Assembly (NCBI RefSeq): GCF_012524205.1
Contig: NZ_JABACI010000004.1
Coordinates: 186,001-250,000, forward strand
From: Microbacterium salsuginis
Lineage (GTDB): Bacteria > Actinomycetota > Actinomycetes > Actinomycetales > Microbacteriaceae
Reading direction: 5' to 3'
DNA length: 64,000 nucleotides
The position numbers were made by a program, and so were the translations under genes. Below, piece by piece: positions 1 through 8,043 of this stretch (positions are counted from its first letter, which is position 1; the number at the start of each line of letters is the position of its first letter). The notes under the pieces were generated by a model that ran no database searches, had not been told where the DNA came from, and was given only the letters and a program-made list of their open reading frames with translations.

Positions 1-635
1 ACCGGCAGGCCGCGCACGTGCTCGGGCGACATGTAGTTGACGTTGCCGATGACGCCGGCGCGACCGTGGGCCTCGACGCTCAGCAGGTCGTCGGTTCCGA
101 GCGCGGCCGTGCCCGCGGCATCCGCCAGTCCGAAGTCCAGCAGTCGCACACCGGCCGCGTCGAGCGCGCCGGCGTCGCCGGGCGCCACCATCACGTTCGA
201 CGGCGAGACGTCGCGGTGGATGAGGCCGATCGCGTGCGCAGCCTCGAGAGCACGCAGGACGCCGTCGATCATCACGACCGCGTCTGCCGGCGCGAGCGGG
301 CCCCGCGCCGCGACGTGCTGCGACAGCGTCATGCCGTCGGCGCGCTCGAGGGCGATCCACGCGATCGGCGCTTCTCCGCTCTCGTCGACGCCGACTCCGA
401 GCACGCCGACGATGTTCGGATGACGCAGCGGCCTCGCTCGCCGGGCCTCGGCGAGGAACGCCCCACGCGCCGCGGGTCGCTCCGACAGGTGGGGGTGCAG
501 CACCTTGATCGCGATGCTCGCCCCGCTGTGCTGATCGGTGGCGGCGAAGACGGACGCCGAGCCGCCGGTGCCGAGCAGCTCTCCGAGCCGGTAGCGACCC
601 GAGAGGACGCGCGGGGCCACCGGTGGATCGACCAT
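1..635 (-). CDS. Serine/threonine protein kinase, N-terminal part (runs off the left edge)
   Basis: The minus strand from 635 reads as a eukaryotic-type protein kinase; the C-terminal part lies outside the window, so no stop is seen. Visible motifs: glycine-rich loop LGTGGSASVF (about residues 21-30), ATP-anchoring Lys44 in AIKVLHP, a candidate C-helix Glu63, catalytic loop HRDVSPSN (140-147), DFG at 167-169 and the activation-segment end MSPEHVRG close to the edge. All key residues are present, so it should be active. HRDVSPSN rather than HRDLKPEN is a mild variant. The ATG at 633-635 follows a good GGGGAGG ribosome site. Such Pkn kinases phosphorylate cytoplasmic targets and often carry a C-terminal membrane or sensor part, which cannot be judged here. 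It is divergent from the secreted peptidase. Confidence 0.93.
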   Translation of the reverse strand, partial: MVDPPVAPRVLSGRYRLGELLGTGGSASVFAATDQHSGASIAIKVLHPHLSERPAARGAFLAEARRARPLRHPNIVGVLGVGVDESGEAPIAWIALERADGMTLSQHVAARGPLAPADAVVMIDGVLRALEAAHAIGLIHRDVSPSNVMVAPGDAGALDAAGVRLLDFGLADAAGTAALGTDDLLSVEAHGRAGVIGNVNYMSPEHVRGLP

Positions 636-865
636 CCCGCCCTCCCCAGGTTCCGCGAGGATCGCGAGCCTCCGCGGATAGTAAGCCCGCGCCGACGGTG
701 CGGACTACGACAGCGCTCTGTGAGACGAGCGTCAGGGGTCGCCATGAACGGCGGGCGCGCGCGACCCGATCGAGAGGTGTCCGCCCGGTTACCGGCGAGG
801 GCGCGCACGTCGACGGCGACGCGACCGCACGGCGTGGTCGCATGCGCGACACGCGTACTGTGCCG

Positions 866-2608
866 ATGCGACACCGGCACGAAACCTTCGCCCCGCATCG
901 TCGGGGCGTGAAGCTGCACAGCCGTTTCGGACCCGCCCGCCGTGCGCTGCTGCTCGCCGGCGCGATCGCCGTCGCCGCGACGGGCGCGAGCGTGCCGTCG
1001 GTCGCGTATGCCGTCACCGACGCGCGCACTGAGGCGACGCCCCCCGCGATCGAGCCCGTCGCGGGCGAGACCGCCCCTGCCGAGCCCGCACCGACCGACC
1101 CGGCACCGTCTCCATCCCCGTCGCCGTCGCCGAGCGACCCCGCACCTGTCAACCCGGTGCCGACCCCGACAGGGCCGGTCGTTCCGACGCCGGAGCCGAC
1201 GGCATCCGTTCCGCCCTCGTCGGGTTCGTCGCCGACGCACCCCGCGCCCGGCGGCTGGACGCCCGCCCTCCCGGGGCTCGTGCCCGGGGCAGGGCCCGCC
1301 GCACCCTCGTACGCCACCGCGCCGGCCGGCTTCGGCCTGGTGTTCCCGACGAACCCATGGATCTACAACGACCAGCCGGGCACCCGCTACCTCGATGTGC
1401 GCGAGCAGTCTCGCGGCCTCGTGACGCGCCGCCACATGGGCATCGACGCCCAGGGCGGAGTGCGGCAGCCGATCTTCGCGGTCGCGGCGGGCATCGTCGT
1501 CGACGGCACGTGGGGCACCACCAGCCGCGACCGTCACGGCTTCGGCAATCAGGTGGAGCTCGCGCACGCCGACGGGTTCGCGACTCGCTACGCTCACTTC
1601 GCCACGGCACCCCTGGTGCAGCTCGGCGACCACGTCGAACAGGGACAGCTCATCGGCTTCATGGGCGGCAGTCAGCGCGGCGACCTGCACCGGCTCGACC
1701 GGCACCTGCATTTCGAGGTGACGAAGGACGGCCGCCACATCGACCCGATCGCGTTCCTCACCGGCGCGGGTACGGTGGCGGATGCCGCAGCCACGGCCGC
1801 CCCCGCCGCCGACGCACCCACTCCCCTGCCTTTCAGCGAGATCCGGCCGACCGCCGACGGCTACGTCTCGATCTCGACCGGCGTCACGGTCACGTCGCAG
1901 GTGTTCACCGCGGTCGACATGGGCGGCGAGTCGGCTGAGCTCTTCGTGAGCGACGCCGGCCGGCTCCTCCAGGTCTCGGTGACCGGCGGCGCGTGGACCG
2001 CGGTCGACACGGGGCTCGCGCTCGCCGCGACGAGCCTCGCGAGCGCGAACACCGGCGGGGAGCATCCCGAGCTGCTCGCCGTCGAGGACGGCAAGCTCGT
2101 CCACGTCGCCCACGACGGCTCGGCGTGGACCAAGACCTGGACCGGCCACGACTTCTCGGGCACGGTGAGCGCGGTCGCCATCCCCGGCGGCGGGCTGCAC
2201 GGGATGCTGCAGCAGGCCGGCTATCTCTACCACCTTTCTCCGGCCCAGGGCGGGCTGTGGAACATCACCGACACGCGGCTCGAGACCGGCGTGCAGGTCG
2301 ACGCCGTCTATGTCGACGGCCCGGCCCCCCAGGCGATGACGGTCATCGACGGCGAGGTCCATCGGATCACGCGGGGCGACATCGGGTGGGATGCCGCCGG
2401 CACCGGCCTGCCGGCATCCGGTCCGCTCGCAGCCACGTACGAAGGTGCCGGGTGGCCGATCGCCGTCAGCGCCGAACCCGGCGTGCTCGGGGTGACGCGC
2501 GTCGTCGACCGCGTGTGGACGCGCTATGCCTACGACCTGACAGTGACCGGGCCGATCGACGCCGTGGCGATCCCCGGCGTCGGCACCGTCCTCTACTCGA
2601 TCGGATGA
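866..2608 (+). CDS. Secreted M23 (LytM-type) metallopeptidase with C-terminal repeat domain
   Basis: A secreted protein with a signal segment ending near SVAYA, a long Pro/Ala/Ser-rich wall-spanning linker, then an M23 peptidase domain. The zinc motif HMGID (His190, Asp194) and the HLHFEV motif (His280, His282) are intact, so it probably cuts peptidoglycan peptides. The last 200 residues (about 330-580) hold imperfect repeats of beta-propeller style (VDMGG.SAELFV, ANTGGEHPELLAV), perhaps a binding module. The start is uncertain: ATG 866 gives about 580 residues, while GTG 908 gives 566 and places the signal peptide right at the N-terminus. Neither has a convincing ribosome site. The stop overlaps the next ATG (ATGA), implying coupling to the FKBP lipoprotein. 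Confidence 0.88.
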   Translation: MRHRHETFAPHRRGVKLHSRFGPARRALLLAGAIAVAATGASVPSVAYAVTDARTEATPPAIEPVAGETAPAEPAPTDPAPSPSPSPSPSDPAPVNPVPTPTGPVVPTPEPTASVPPSSGSSPTHPAPGGWTPALPGLVPGAGPAAPSYATAPAGFGLVFPTNPWIYNDQPGTRYLDVREQSRGLVTRRHMGIDAQGGVRQPIFAVAAGIVVDGTWGTTSRDRHGFGNQVELAHADGFATRYAHFATAPLVQLGDHVEQGQLIGFMGGSQRGDLHRLDRHLHFEVTKDGRHIDPIAFLTGAGTVADAAATAAPAADAPTPLPFSEIRPTADGYVSISTGVTVTSQVFTAVDMGGESAELFVSDAGRLLQVSVTGGAWTAVDTGLALAATSLASANTGGEHPELLAVEDGKLVHVAHDGSAWTKTWTGHDFSGTVSAVAIPGGGLHGMLQQAGYLYHLSPAQGGLWNITDTRLETGVQVDAVYVDGPAPQAMTVIDGEVHRITRGDIGWDAAGTGLPASGPLAATYEGAGWPIAVSAEPGVLGVTRVVDRVWTRYAYDLTVTGPIDAVAIPGVGTVLYSIG

Positions 2609-3546
2609 GACCCACCGTGCGCACTCGCTCCCTCTTCGTGCTGTCGGCCGTCGCCGTCGCGACGCTGACCCTCGCCGGCTGCACCGCCGGCACCGACACG
2701 CCGGTCGAGCCGCAGCCCGAACCCGTCGACCTCTGCGCGATCGCCGCGCCCTCTGGCGCCGTGTCGGATGCGGTCGCGGTGACGGGACCGGTCGGTTCAC
2801 CGGCATCCGTCACCCTCGCCGCCCCGCTGACGATCTCGAGCACGGAGCGCACCGTGGTCGTCGAAGGTGAGGGTGAGCCCATCGACGGCGCGAGCCTCGT
2901 CGATTACGCGATGACGGTCTTCGACGCGGCCACGGGGCAGCAGGTCCGCGTGCAGGGATACGACGCGACATCCGCGCTCGCCGTGCCCGCAGCGACGGTC
3001 GGGCAGTTCCTCGGGTGCGCGACCGTGGGATCGCGCCTGGTGGTCGCCGTCCCCGAGACCGACCAGGACGCGGCGAGCGTGTGGGTGCTCGACGTGCTCG
3101 GCGCGCAGCCCGGCAGAGCGACCGGCGCGGAGCAGGAGCCCGTCGAGGGGATGCCCGAGGTCAGCCTCGACGAGAACGGCGTCCCCACCGTCACCGTGCC
3201 CGGCGGCGAGCCGCCGACCGAGACCGAGGTCGCGGTGCTGAAGAAGGGAGACGGCCCGGCCGTCGCGCCCGGCGACACCGTGATGCTGCACTATGCCGGT
3301 GTGCGCTGGTCGAACGGGGTCGTCTTCGATTCGAGCTGGGCCGCCGGATCGCCCACCGCGGTCGTCACGACGGACCTCATCGCGGGATACCGGGAGGCGC
3401 TCGAGGGGCAGACCGTCGGGTCGCAGGTGCTCGTGGTGATCCCGCCGACGGACGCCTACGGCGAGGGCGAGATCAACGACGAGGACCTCACCGGCGAGAC
3501 ACTCGTCTTCGTCGTCGACATCCTCGCGACGTCGCCCGCGGCGTAG
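2605..3546 (+). CDS. FKBP-type peptidyl-prolyl isomerase lipoprotein
   Basis: 313 residues. The N-terminus is a lipoprotein signal with lipobox LAGC (Cys at about residue 28), so the protein should be anchored outside the membrane. The C-terminal 100 residues are an FKBP domain (VAPGDTVMLHYAGVRWSNGVVFDSSW, then AGYREALEGQTVGSQVLVVIPP and YGEG), a fold that catalyses cis-trans isomerisation of prolyl bonds in exported proteins. The central part (about 40-190) lacks recognisable motifs but may be a degenerate second FKBP-like domain. ATG 2605 overlaps the stop of the M23 gene, so the two are probably co-translated. The proline-rich linker of the neighbour is a conceivable substrate, which is inference. 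Confidence 0.9.
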   Translation: MRPTVRTRSLFVLSAVAVATLTLAGCTAGTDTPVEPQPEPVDLCAIAAPSGAVSDAVAVTGPVGSPASVTLAAPLTISSTERTVVVEGEGEPIDGASLVDYAMTVFDAATGQQVRVQGYDATSALAVPAATVGQFLGCATVGSRLVVAVPETDQDAASVWVLDVLGAQPGRATGAEQEPVEGMPEVSLDENGVPTVTVPGGEPPTETEVAVLKKGDGPAVAPGDTVMLHYAGVRWSNGVVFDSSWAAGSPTAVVTTDLIAGYREALEGQTVGSQVLVVIPPTDAYGEGEINDEDLTGETLVFVVDILATSPAA

Positions 3547-3595
3547 CCAGGCCCGAGGGCGCAAGGCCCGCGGCGGTGCGGCGGGTGCGCTCGCG

Positions 3596-4174
3596 TTACC
3601 GGCTGCCGGCGCCCTCGACGCGGCGCAGGAAGCGCCCCGAGGGCCCGCTGCGATCCGGCGTCTCGGCCACGTGCGCGGCGGGCAGAGCCGCGAGCGCCAC
3701 CGTCGCCGCAGCGGCGCGCGCCGACGTCGAGTCGTACCAGCGGCTGCATGTCATGACCGGCGTGCCGTCGAACGTCACGACCCAGCCGCGCGGTCCGCCG
3801 CCCGATCCACCGCGAGGCCCCGACACGAAGGCGACCGCGAGGGCCTGCGGATCCGACTGCACCTGGCCGACGTGCGAACGCGCATGGTCGAAGCTGCGGT
3901 ACAGCAGGAAGCTTCGCCCCAGCTCGCGGTTGTTCGAGGCGAGCAGGCGCCAGAAGCCGGGCTCAGCGGCCGCGTCGCGGCGATCTCGTCGCGCGGGATC
4001 CTCGGCGGTCGCGCGCCCGAGCGTCAGCACGTCGTCGGGGGTCGATCCCCCCACGAGCGGCGAGCGGAAGCGCAGCCAGGAGCGGAGCATGGGGTCGTCG
4101 GAGGATCGGAACACCGTGAAGGTGATTCGTGGCCCGACACTGGCGGCCGGCTCCATCGCGACGACATCCGTCAT
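3596..4174 (-). CDS. Conserved-looking hypothetical protein
   Basis: 192 residues from ATG 4174, chosen because a purine-rich AAGAGTGG stretch precedes it; the frame stays open upstream to 4240 without better support. There is no signal peptide or membrane segment. Features include WLRFRSPL, GFWRLLASNNRELGRSFLLYRSFDHARSHVGQVQ and GWVVTFDGTPVMTCSRWYDS, which look like folded protein rather than an antisense frame. I do not recognise the family. It faces away from the sulfate operon across a 337-bp intergenic region and ends close to the FKBP gene, tail to tail. A role in sulfur metabolism is possible from position only. Confidence 0.6.
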   Translation of the reverse strand: MTDVVAMEPAASVGPRITFTVFRSSDDPMLRSWLRFRSPLVGGSTPDDVLTLGRATAEDPARRDRRDAAAEPGFWRLLASNNRELGRSFLLYRSFDHARSHVGQVQSDPQALAVAFVSGPRGGSGGGPRGWVVTFDGTPVMTCSRWYDSTSARAAAATVALAALPAAHVAETPDRSGPSGRFLRRVEGAGSR

Positions 4175-4390
4175 CACGCCACTCTTTTCCGCGCCGCACG
4201 GCGCAACTCCCCAAACCCCGGGCGGCACCGCAGCCGCCACGTCAGACCTTCGGCCCCGCAGGTTAAATGCGTGCCCGCCGCACAGGATGGAAGGCTGTCC
4301 GTCCGGTTACGGAACAGTGTCGGCTCGCGCCACCCTCGGATTTCTCGGACGCCGTCCAGCAACCGGCGATCGCCGCAACTGTGTGACGCC

Positions 4391-4453
4391 GCGTTACCGC
4401 GGTTAACGCACCTTGACACTCGGGTAGGTCAGACCGGCGGCCGCTTCTAGCCT
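4391..4453 (+). promoter_or_regulatory. Candidate control region of the sulfate operon
   Basis: The 337 bp between 4175 and 4511 hold no gene. Two signals stand out: an interrupted inverted repeat (GCGTTA at 4391-4396, ACCGCGGT core, TAACGC at 4404-4409) and a weak promoter-like pair TAGGTC (4425) and TAGCCT (4448) with 17 bp between. A better -35-like TTGACA at 4413 has no good -10 partner at the right distance. The repeat could be an operator for a sulfur regulator. A GGAGG ribosome site (4502-4506) and GTG follow. The rest of the gap shows nothing I can name. Confidence 0.35.
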
Positions 4454-4511
4454 CACGGAATGGACTCGATAGGGTCCTGCCCGGGGACGCCCGGGTCATC
4501 CGGAGGCCACC

Positions 4512-6266
4512 GTGACCATCAGCGACACCGAACCCCGCCCCGCCCCGCGGCGTGAGGCGGCCTCGACGCGCCCGGGTGGCGCGACCGCCCGGCCGCCGCG
4601 CCCCTCGTCCAAGCCCAACGGCCAGTGGAAGATCGACGGCACCACGCCCCTCAACGGCAACGAGGAGTGGAAGCAGGTCGACGACGGTCTGAGCGTGCGC
4701 GACCGCATCGAGAGGATCTACTCGAAGGGCGGCTTCGCCTCGATCGACCCGACCGATCTGCACGGCCGCTTCCGCGTGTGGGGCCTCTACACGCAGCGCA
4801 AGCCCGGCATCGACGGCGGCCGCACCGCGACCCTCGAGCCGCATGAGCTCGAGGACGAGTACTTCATGCTGCGCGTCCGAATCGACGGCGGGCAGCTGAC
4901 CACCGAGCAGCTGCGCGTGATCGCGGGCATCTCGACGGACTTCGGCCGCGACACCGCCGACATCACGGATCGCCAGAACATCCAGCTGCACTGGATCCGC
5001 GTCGAAGACGTCCCCGAGATCTGGCGGCGCCTGGAGGCCGTGGGCCTGCGCACGACCGAGGCCTGCGGCGATGTGCCGCGCGTCATCCTCGGCTCGCCGG
5101 TCGCGGGCATCGCCGCCGATGAGCTGATCGACCCGACGCCCCAGATCGATGAGATCAGCGAGCGGTTCATCGGCGACCCGACGCTGGCGAACCTGCCCCG
5201 CAAGTTCAAGTCGGCCATCACCGGCCACCCCAGCCAGGACGTCGTCCACGAGATCAACGACGTCGCCTTCGTCGCGGTGGAGCATCCCGAGCTCGGGCTC
5301 GGCTACGACCTGTGGGTGGGCGGCGCGCTGTCGACCACCCCGCGCCTCGGCGAGCGCCTGGGCGCGTTCGTCCGGCCGGATCAGGTGGCGGATGCCTGGC
5401 ACGGCGTCACGCAGATCTTCCGCGACTACGGCTATCGCCGGTTGCGCAACAAGGCCCGCCTCAAGTTCCTGCTCGCCGAGTGGGGCGTCGAGAAGTTCCG
5501 GCAGGTGCTGCAGGACGAGTACCTGGGCTACGCCCTTCCTGACGGCCCCGCCGCACCGAAGCCGAAGTCGCAAGGCGACCACGTCGGTGTGCACCGGCAG
5601 AAGGACGGGCGCTTCTACATCGGCGTGACCCCCGTCGTCGGCCGGGTCTCGGGACCGACGCTCGCCAAGCTGGCCGACGCGATCGAGAAGCACGGATCGA
5701 CGCGGCTGCGCACGACGCCGCACCAGAAGCTGGTGATCCTCGACGTTCCCGAAGAGAACGTCGAGCCGCTGATCGCCGAGCTCGACGCCCTCGGCCTGCA
5801 GGCCCGGCCCAGTCTGCTGCGTCGCGGCACGATCGCGTGCACGGGCATCGAGTTCTGCAAGCTCGCGATCGTCGAGACCAAGGTCAACGCCACGGCGGCC
5901 GTGCTCGACCTCGAAGAGCGTCTGAAGAGCTTCGAGCTGCCGCATCCCATCTCCCTCCACGTGAACGGATGCCCCAACTCGTGCGCCCGCATCCAGACGG
6001 CCGACATCGGGCTCAAGGGCCAGCTCGTCACGATCGACGGCGAGCAGGTGCCCGGCTACCAGGTGCACCTGGGCGGCGGGCTCGCCTCGCAGAACCGGGA
6101 GGACCCCGGCCTCGGTCGCACGGTGCGCGGTCTCAAGGTCGCCGCCGACGGCATCGCCGACTACGTCGACCGTGTCGTGCGGCGCTTCCTCGCCGACCGC
6201 GACGTCGCCGCCGACGAGACCTTCGCCGAATGGGCCCACCGCGCCGAAGAGGAGGCCCTGCAGTGA
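4512..6266 (+). CDS. sir: Ferredoxin-dependent sulfite (nitrite/sulfite) reductase
   Basis: 584 residues, the usual size for monomeric siroheme/[4Fe-4S] reductases. It should reduce sulfite to sulfide with six electrons from ferredoxin. The cluster and siroheme ligands are visible as CTGIEFC (Cys443, Cys449) and NGCPNSC (Cys487, Cys491). The ferredoxin-type half-repeats are present (RQNIQLHWIR near the N-terminus, TTPHQKLVILD in the second half). Neighbouring cysH, cysDN, a siroheme methyltransferase and a ferredoxin system favour sulfite over nitrite. The start GTG 4512 has GGAGG eight bases upstream. The stop overlaps the cysH start (GTGA). Family names nirA and sir are both used for this type. 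Confidence 0.95.
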   Translation: MTISDTEPRPAPRREAASTRPGGATARPPRPSSKPNGQWKIDGTTPLNGNEEWKQVDDGLSVRDRIERIYSKGGFASIDPTDLHGRFRVWGLYTQRKPGIDGGRTATLEPHELEDEYFMLRVRIDGGQLTTEQLRVIAGISTDFGRDTADITDRQNIQLHWIRVEDVPEIWRRLEAVGLRTTEACGDVPRVILGSPVAGIAADELIDPTPQIDEISERFIGDPTLANLPRKFKSAITGHPSQDVVHEINDVAFVAVEHPELGLGYDLWVGGALSTTPRLGERLGAFVRPDQVADAWHGVTQIFRDYGYRRLRNKARLKFLLAEWGVEKFRQVLQDEYLGYALPDGPAAPKPKSQGDHVGVHRQKDGRFYIGVTPVVGRVSGPTLAKLADAIEKHGSTRLRTTPHQKLVILDVPEENVEPLIAELDALGLQARPSLLRRGTIACTGIEFCKLAIVETKVNATAAVLDLEERLKSFELPHPISLHVNGCPNSCARIQTADIGLKGQLVTIDGEQVPGYQVHLGGGLASQNREDPGLGRTVRGLKVAADGIADYVDRVVRRFLADRDVAADETFAEWAHRAEEEALQ

Positions 6267-7006
6267 CCGTGTCACTCGCGCCCCGCGTGACCGTCAAGCG
6301 GTCGCGCGAAGAGCTCAAGGCCCTCGCCGAACAGGGCAACCTCGAGCTCGGCAGCCTGACCGATCACGAGGCTTCTCCCGCCGAGGTCGTCGCGTGGGTG
6401 GCCCGGAACTTCGGAACGGATGCTGCGGCCGTCGCGTGCTCGATGGCAGACGCCGCGCTGCCCCACCTGGTGGCCGAGCAGCTGCCGGGGGTCGACGTGC
6501 TGTTCCTCGACACCGGCTATCACTTCGCCGAGACGCGGTACACGCGCGACGAGGTCGGCCGCGTGCTCGATGTGCGCATCGTCGATGTGCTGCCCGAACA
6601 GACCGTCGCCCAGCAGGACGCCGAGTTCGGCGCCAAACTGCACGACCGCGACCCCGCCCTGTGCTGCGAGCGTCGCAAGGTCGGACCCCTCAAGGACGCC
6701 CTCGGCGGGTACGAGCTGTGGTTCACGGGTGTCCGCCGCGAAGAGGCGCCGACCCGCACGAACACGCCGCTGGTCACGTGGGACGAGCGCAACGGACTGG
6801 TCAAGGTCAACCCCGTCGCCGCCTGGACGTTCGATGACCTGCTCGACTACGCCGGCGAGCACAACGTGCCGGTCAACCTGCTCGTGTCGAACGGCTACCC
6901 ATCGATCGGCTGCGAGCCGTGCACCAAGCCGGTCGCCGCCGGCGAAGACCCCCGGTCCGGCCGCTGGGCCGGACTCTCGAAGACCGAATGCGGACTGCAC
7001 GTATGA
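6263..7006 (+). CDS. cysH: APS-type adenylylsulfate reductase (CysH family)
   Basis: 247 residues from GTG 6263, which overlaps the sir stop and follows a GAGGAGG ribosome site. The protein has the PAPS/APS reductase fold: FLDTGYHFAET near the nucleotide site, the paired-cysteine motif LCCERRKV, a second pair CEPC and the C-terminal ECGLHV with the catalytic cysteine. CC plus CxxC is the signature of the [4Fe-4S] enzymes that use adenylylsulfate directly. This fits the absence of an APS kinase (cysC) in the operon. It yields sulfite for the upstream reductase. The stop overlaps the cysD ATG (ATGA). Confidence 0.95.
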   Translation: MTVSLAPRVTVKRSREELKALAEQGNLELGSLTDHEASPAEVVAWVARNFGTDAAAVACSMADAALPHLVAEQLPGVDVLFLDTGYHFAETRYTRDEVGRVLDVRIVDVLPEQTVAQQDAEFGAKLHDRDPALCCERRKVGPLKDALGGYELWFTGVRREEAPTRTNTPLVTWDERNGLVKVNPVAAWTFDDLLDYAGEHNVPVNLLVSNGYPSIGCEPCTKPVAAGEDPRSGRWAGLSKTECGLHV

Positions 7007-8043
7007 CTCTCTCGAACGTTCAGGACATTTCGTCTCCCTTCGCTCGCTCAACGACCGAAAGCCCCCGGTCGTCGAGCGAGGCGGTCGTTGAGCAAGGGAG
7101 CGCAGCGACCGAGTCGAAACGCAGCAGCGACGAGACGAAGCGGGGCGTGACACCCCTGTCGACGCTCGACCTCCTCGAGGCCGAGGCGATCCACGTCATC
7201 CGCGAGGTCGTCGCCGAGTTCGAGCGGCCCGTGCTGCTGTTCTCCGGCGGCAAGGACTCGGTCGTCGTGCTGCACCTCGCGACCAAGGCGTTCGCCCCCG
7301 GCCGCGTGCCGTTCCCGGTGCTGCACGTGGACACCGGGCACAACTTCCCCGAGGTGCTGGCGTTCCGCGACGAGACCGTCGCGCGCCTCGGCATCCGTCT
7401 CGAAGTCGCCCGCGTGCAGGACTACATCGACGACGGCCGCCTGCAGGAGCGGGCGGACGGCACGCGCAACCCGCTGCAGACACTCCCCCTTCTCGACGCG
7501 ATCGCTGCAGGCCGCCACGACGCCGTCTTCGGCGGGGCGCGCCGCGATGAAGACAAGGCGCGCGCCAAGGAGCGCATCATCTCGCTGCGCGACGAGTTCG
7601 GGCAGTGGGATCCGCGCAACCAGCGCCCCGAGCTGTGGAGCCTGTACAACGGGCGTCACACCCCCGGGCAGCATGTGCGTGCGTTCCCGATCTCGAACTG
7701 GACCGAGCTGGACGTGTGGCGCTACATCGAGCGCGAGGGGATCGCCTTGCCGCCGCTGTACTTCGCCCACGAGCGCGAGGTGTACCAGCGCGACGGCATG
7801 TGGCGTCCGGTCGGGCCGTTCTCGCCGCCGCGCGAGACCGAGACCGTCGAGGTGCGCACCGTCCGCTACCGCACGGTGGGCGACATGAGCTGCACCGGAG
7901 CAGTGGATTCGGATGCCGCATCCCTCGCCGACATCGTGGCCGAGGTCGCCGTCTCGACCCTCACCGAGCGCGGGGCGACCCGCGCCGACGACCGCCTCAG
8001 CGAGGCCGCCATGGAGGACCGCAAGAAGGACGGGTACTTCTGA
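7003..8043 (+). CDS. cysD: Sulfate adenylyltransferase subunit 2 (CysD), with repeat-derived N-terminus
   Basis: 346 residues from ATG 7003. The catalytic body, with PP-loop LLFSGGKDS and HVDTGHNFPE, makes APS from ATP and sulfate together with CysN. The family normally begins close to LDLLEAEAIHVIREV, which here starts at about residue 53. The 48 residues before it are low-complexity (SSPFARSTTESPRSSSEAVVE) and are read through a REP-like palindrome at 7028-7120. An in-frame GTG at 7147 would give a protein of normal length and leave the palindrome in the leader, but it has a weak ribosome site. The ATGA overlap with cysH favours ATG 7003. The stop overlaps the cysN ATG. Confidence 0.93.
   Translation: MTLSNVQDISSPFARSTTESPRSSSEAVVEQGSAATESKRSSDETKRGVTPLSTLDLLEAEAIHVIREVVAEFERPVLLFSGGKDSVVVLHLATKAFAPGRVPFPVLHVDTGHNFPEVLAFRDETVARLGIRLEVARVQDYIDDGRLQERADGTRNPLQTLPLLDAIAAGRHDAVFGGARRDEDKARAKERIISLRDEFGQWDPRNQRPELWSLYNGRHTPGQHVRAFPISNWTELDVWRYIEREGIALPPLYFAHEREVYQRDGMWRPVGPFSPPRETETVEVRTVRYRTVGDMSCTGAVDSDAASLADIVAEVAVSTLTERGATRADDRLSEAAMEDRKKDGYF
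7028..7120. repeat. REP-like inverted repeat inside the cysD start region
   Basis: The left arm at 7028-7056 (TTTCGTCTCCCTTCGCTCGC then TCAACGACC) and the right arm at 7083-7120 (GGTCGTTGAGCAAGGGAGCG onward to GTCGAAAC) are imperfect reverse complements, with an extra fragment GGTCGTCGAGCGAG at 7067-7080. Relatives of the same element occur at 8063, 11395 and 12357. It keeps the cysD frame open. It could fold as a hairpin in the polycistronic mRNA. Confidence 0.8.

Noticed and set aside
889..908. CGCCCCG-CATCGT-CGGGGCG hairpin before the M23 peptidase
   Set aside because: Short, GC-rich and probably inside the coding region if ATG 866 is the start; chance occurrence is likely in such DNA.
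329..2806. Long minus-strand frame across the kinase start and M23 gene
   Set aside because: The kinase reads in another frame of that strand with all motifs, and the rest is antisense to a clear M23 peptidase.
4454..4511. Riboswitch (SAM type) upstream of sulfite reductase
   Set aside because: The likely leader is only about 50 bases with a single short CCCGGG hairpin; no kink-turn or other conserved features seen.
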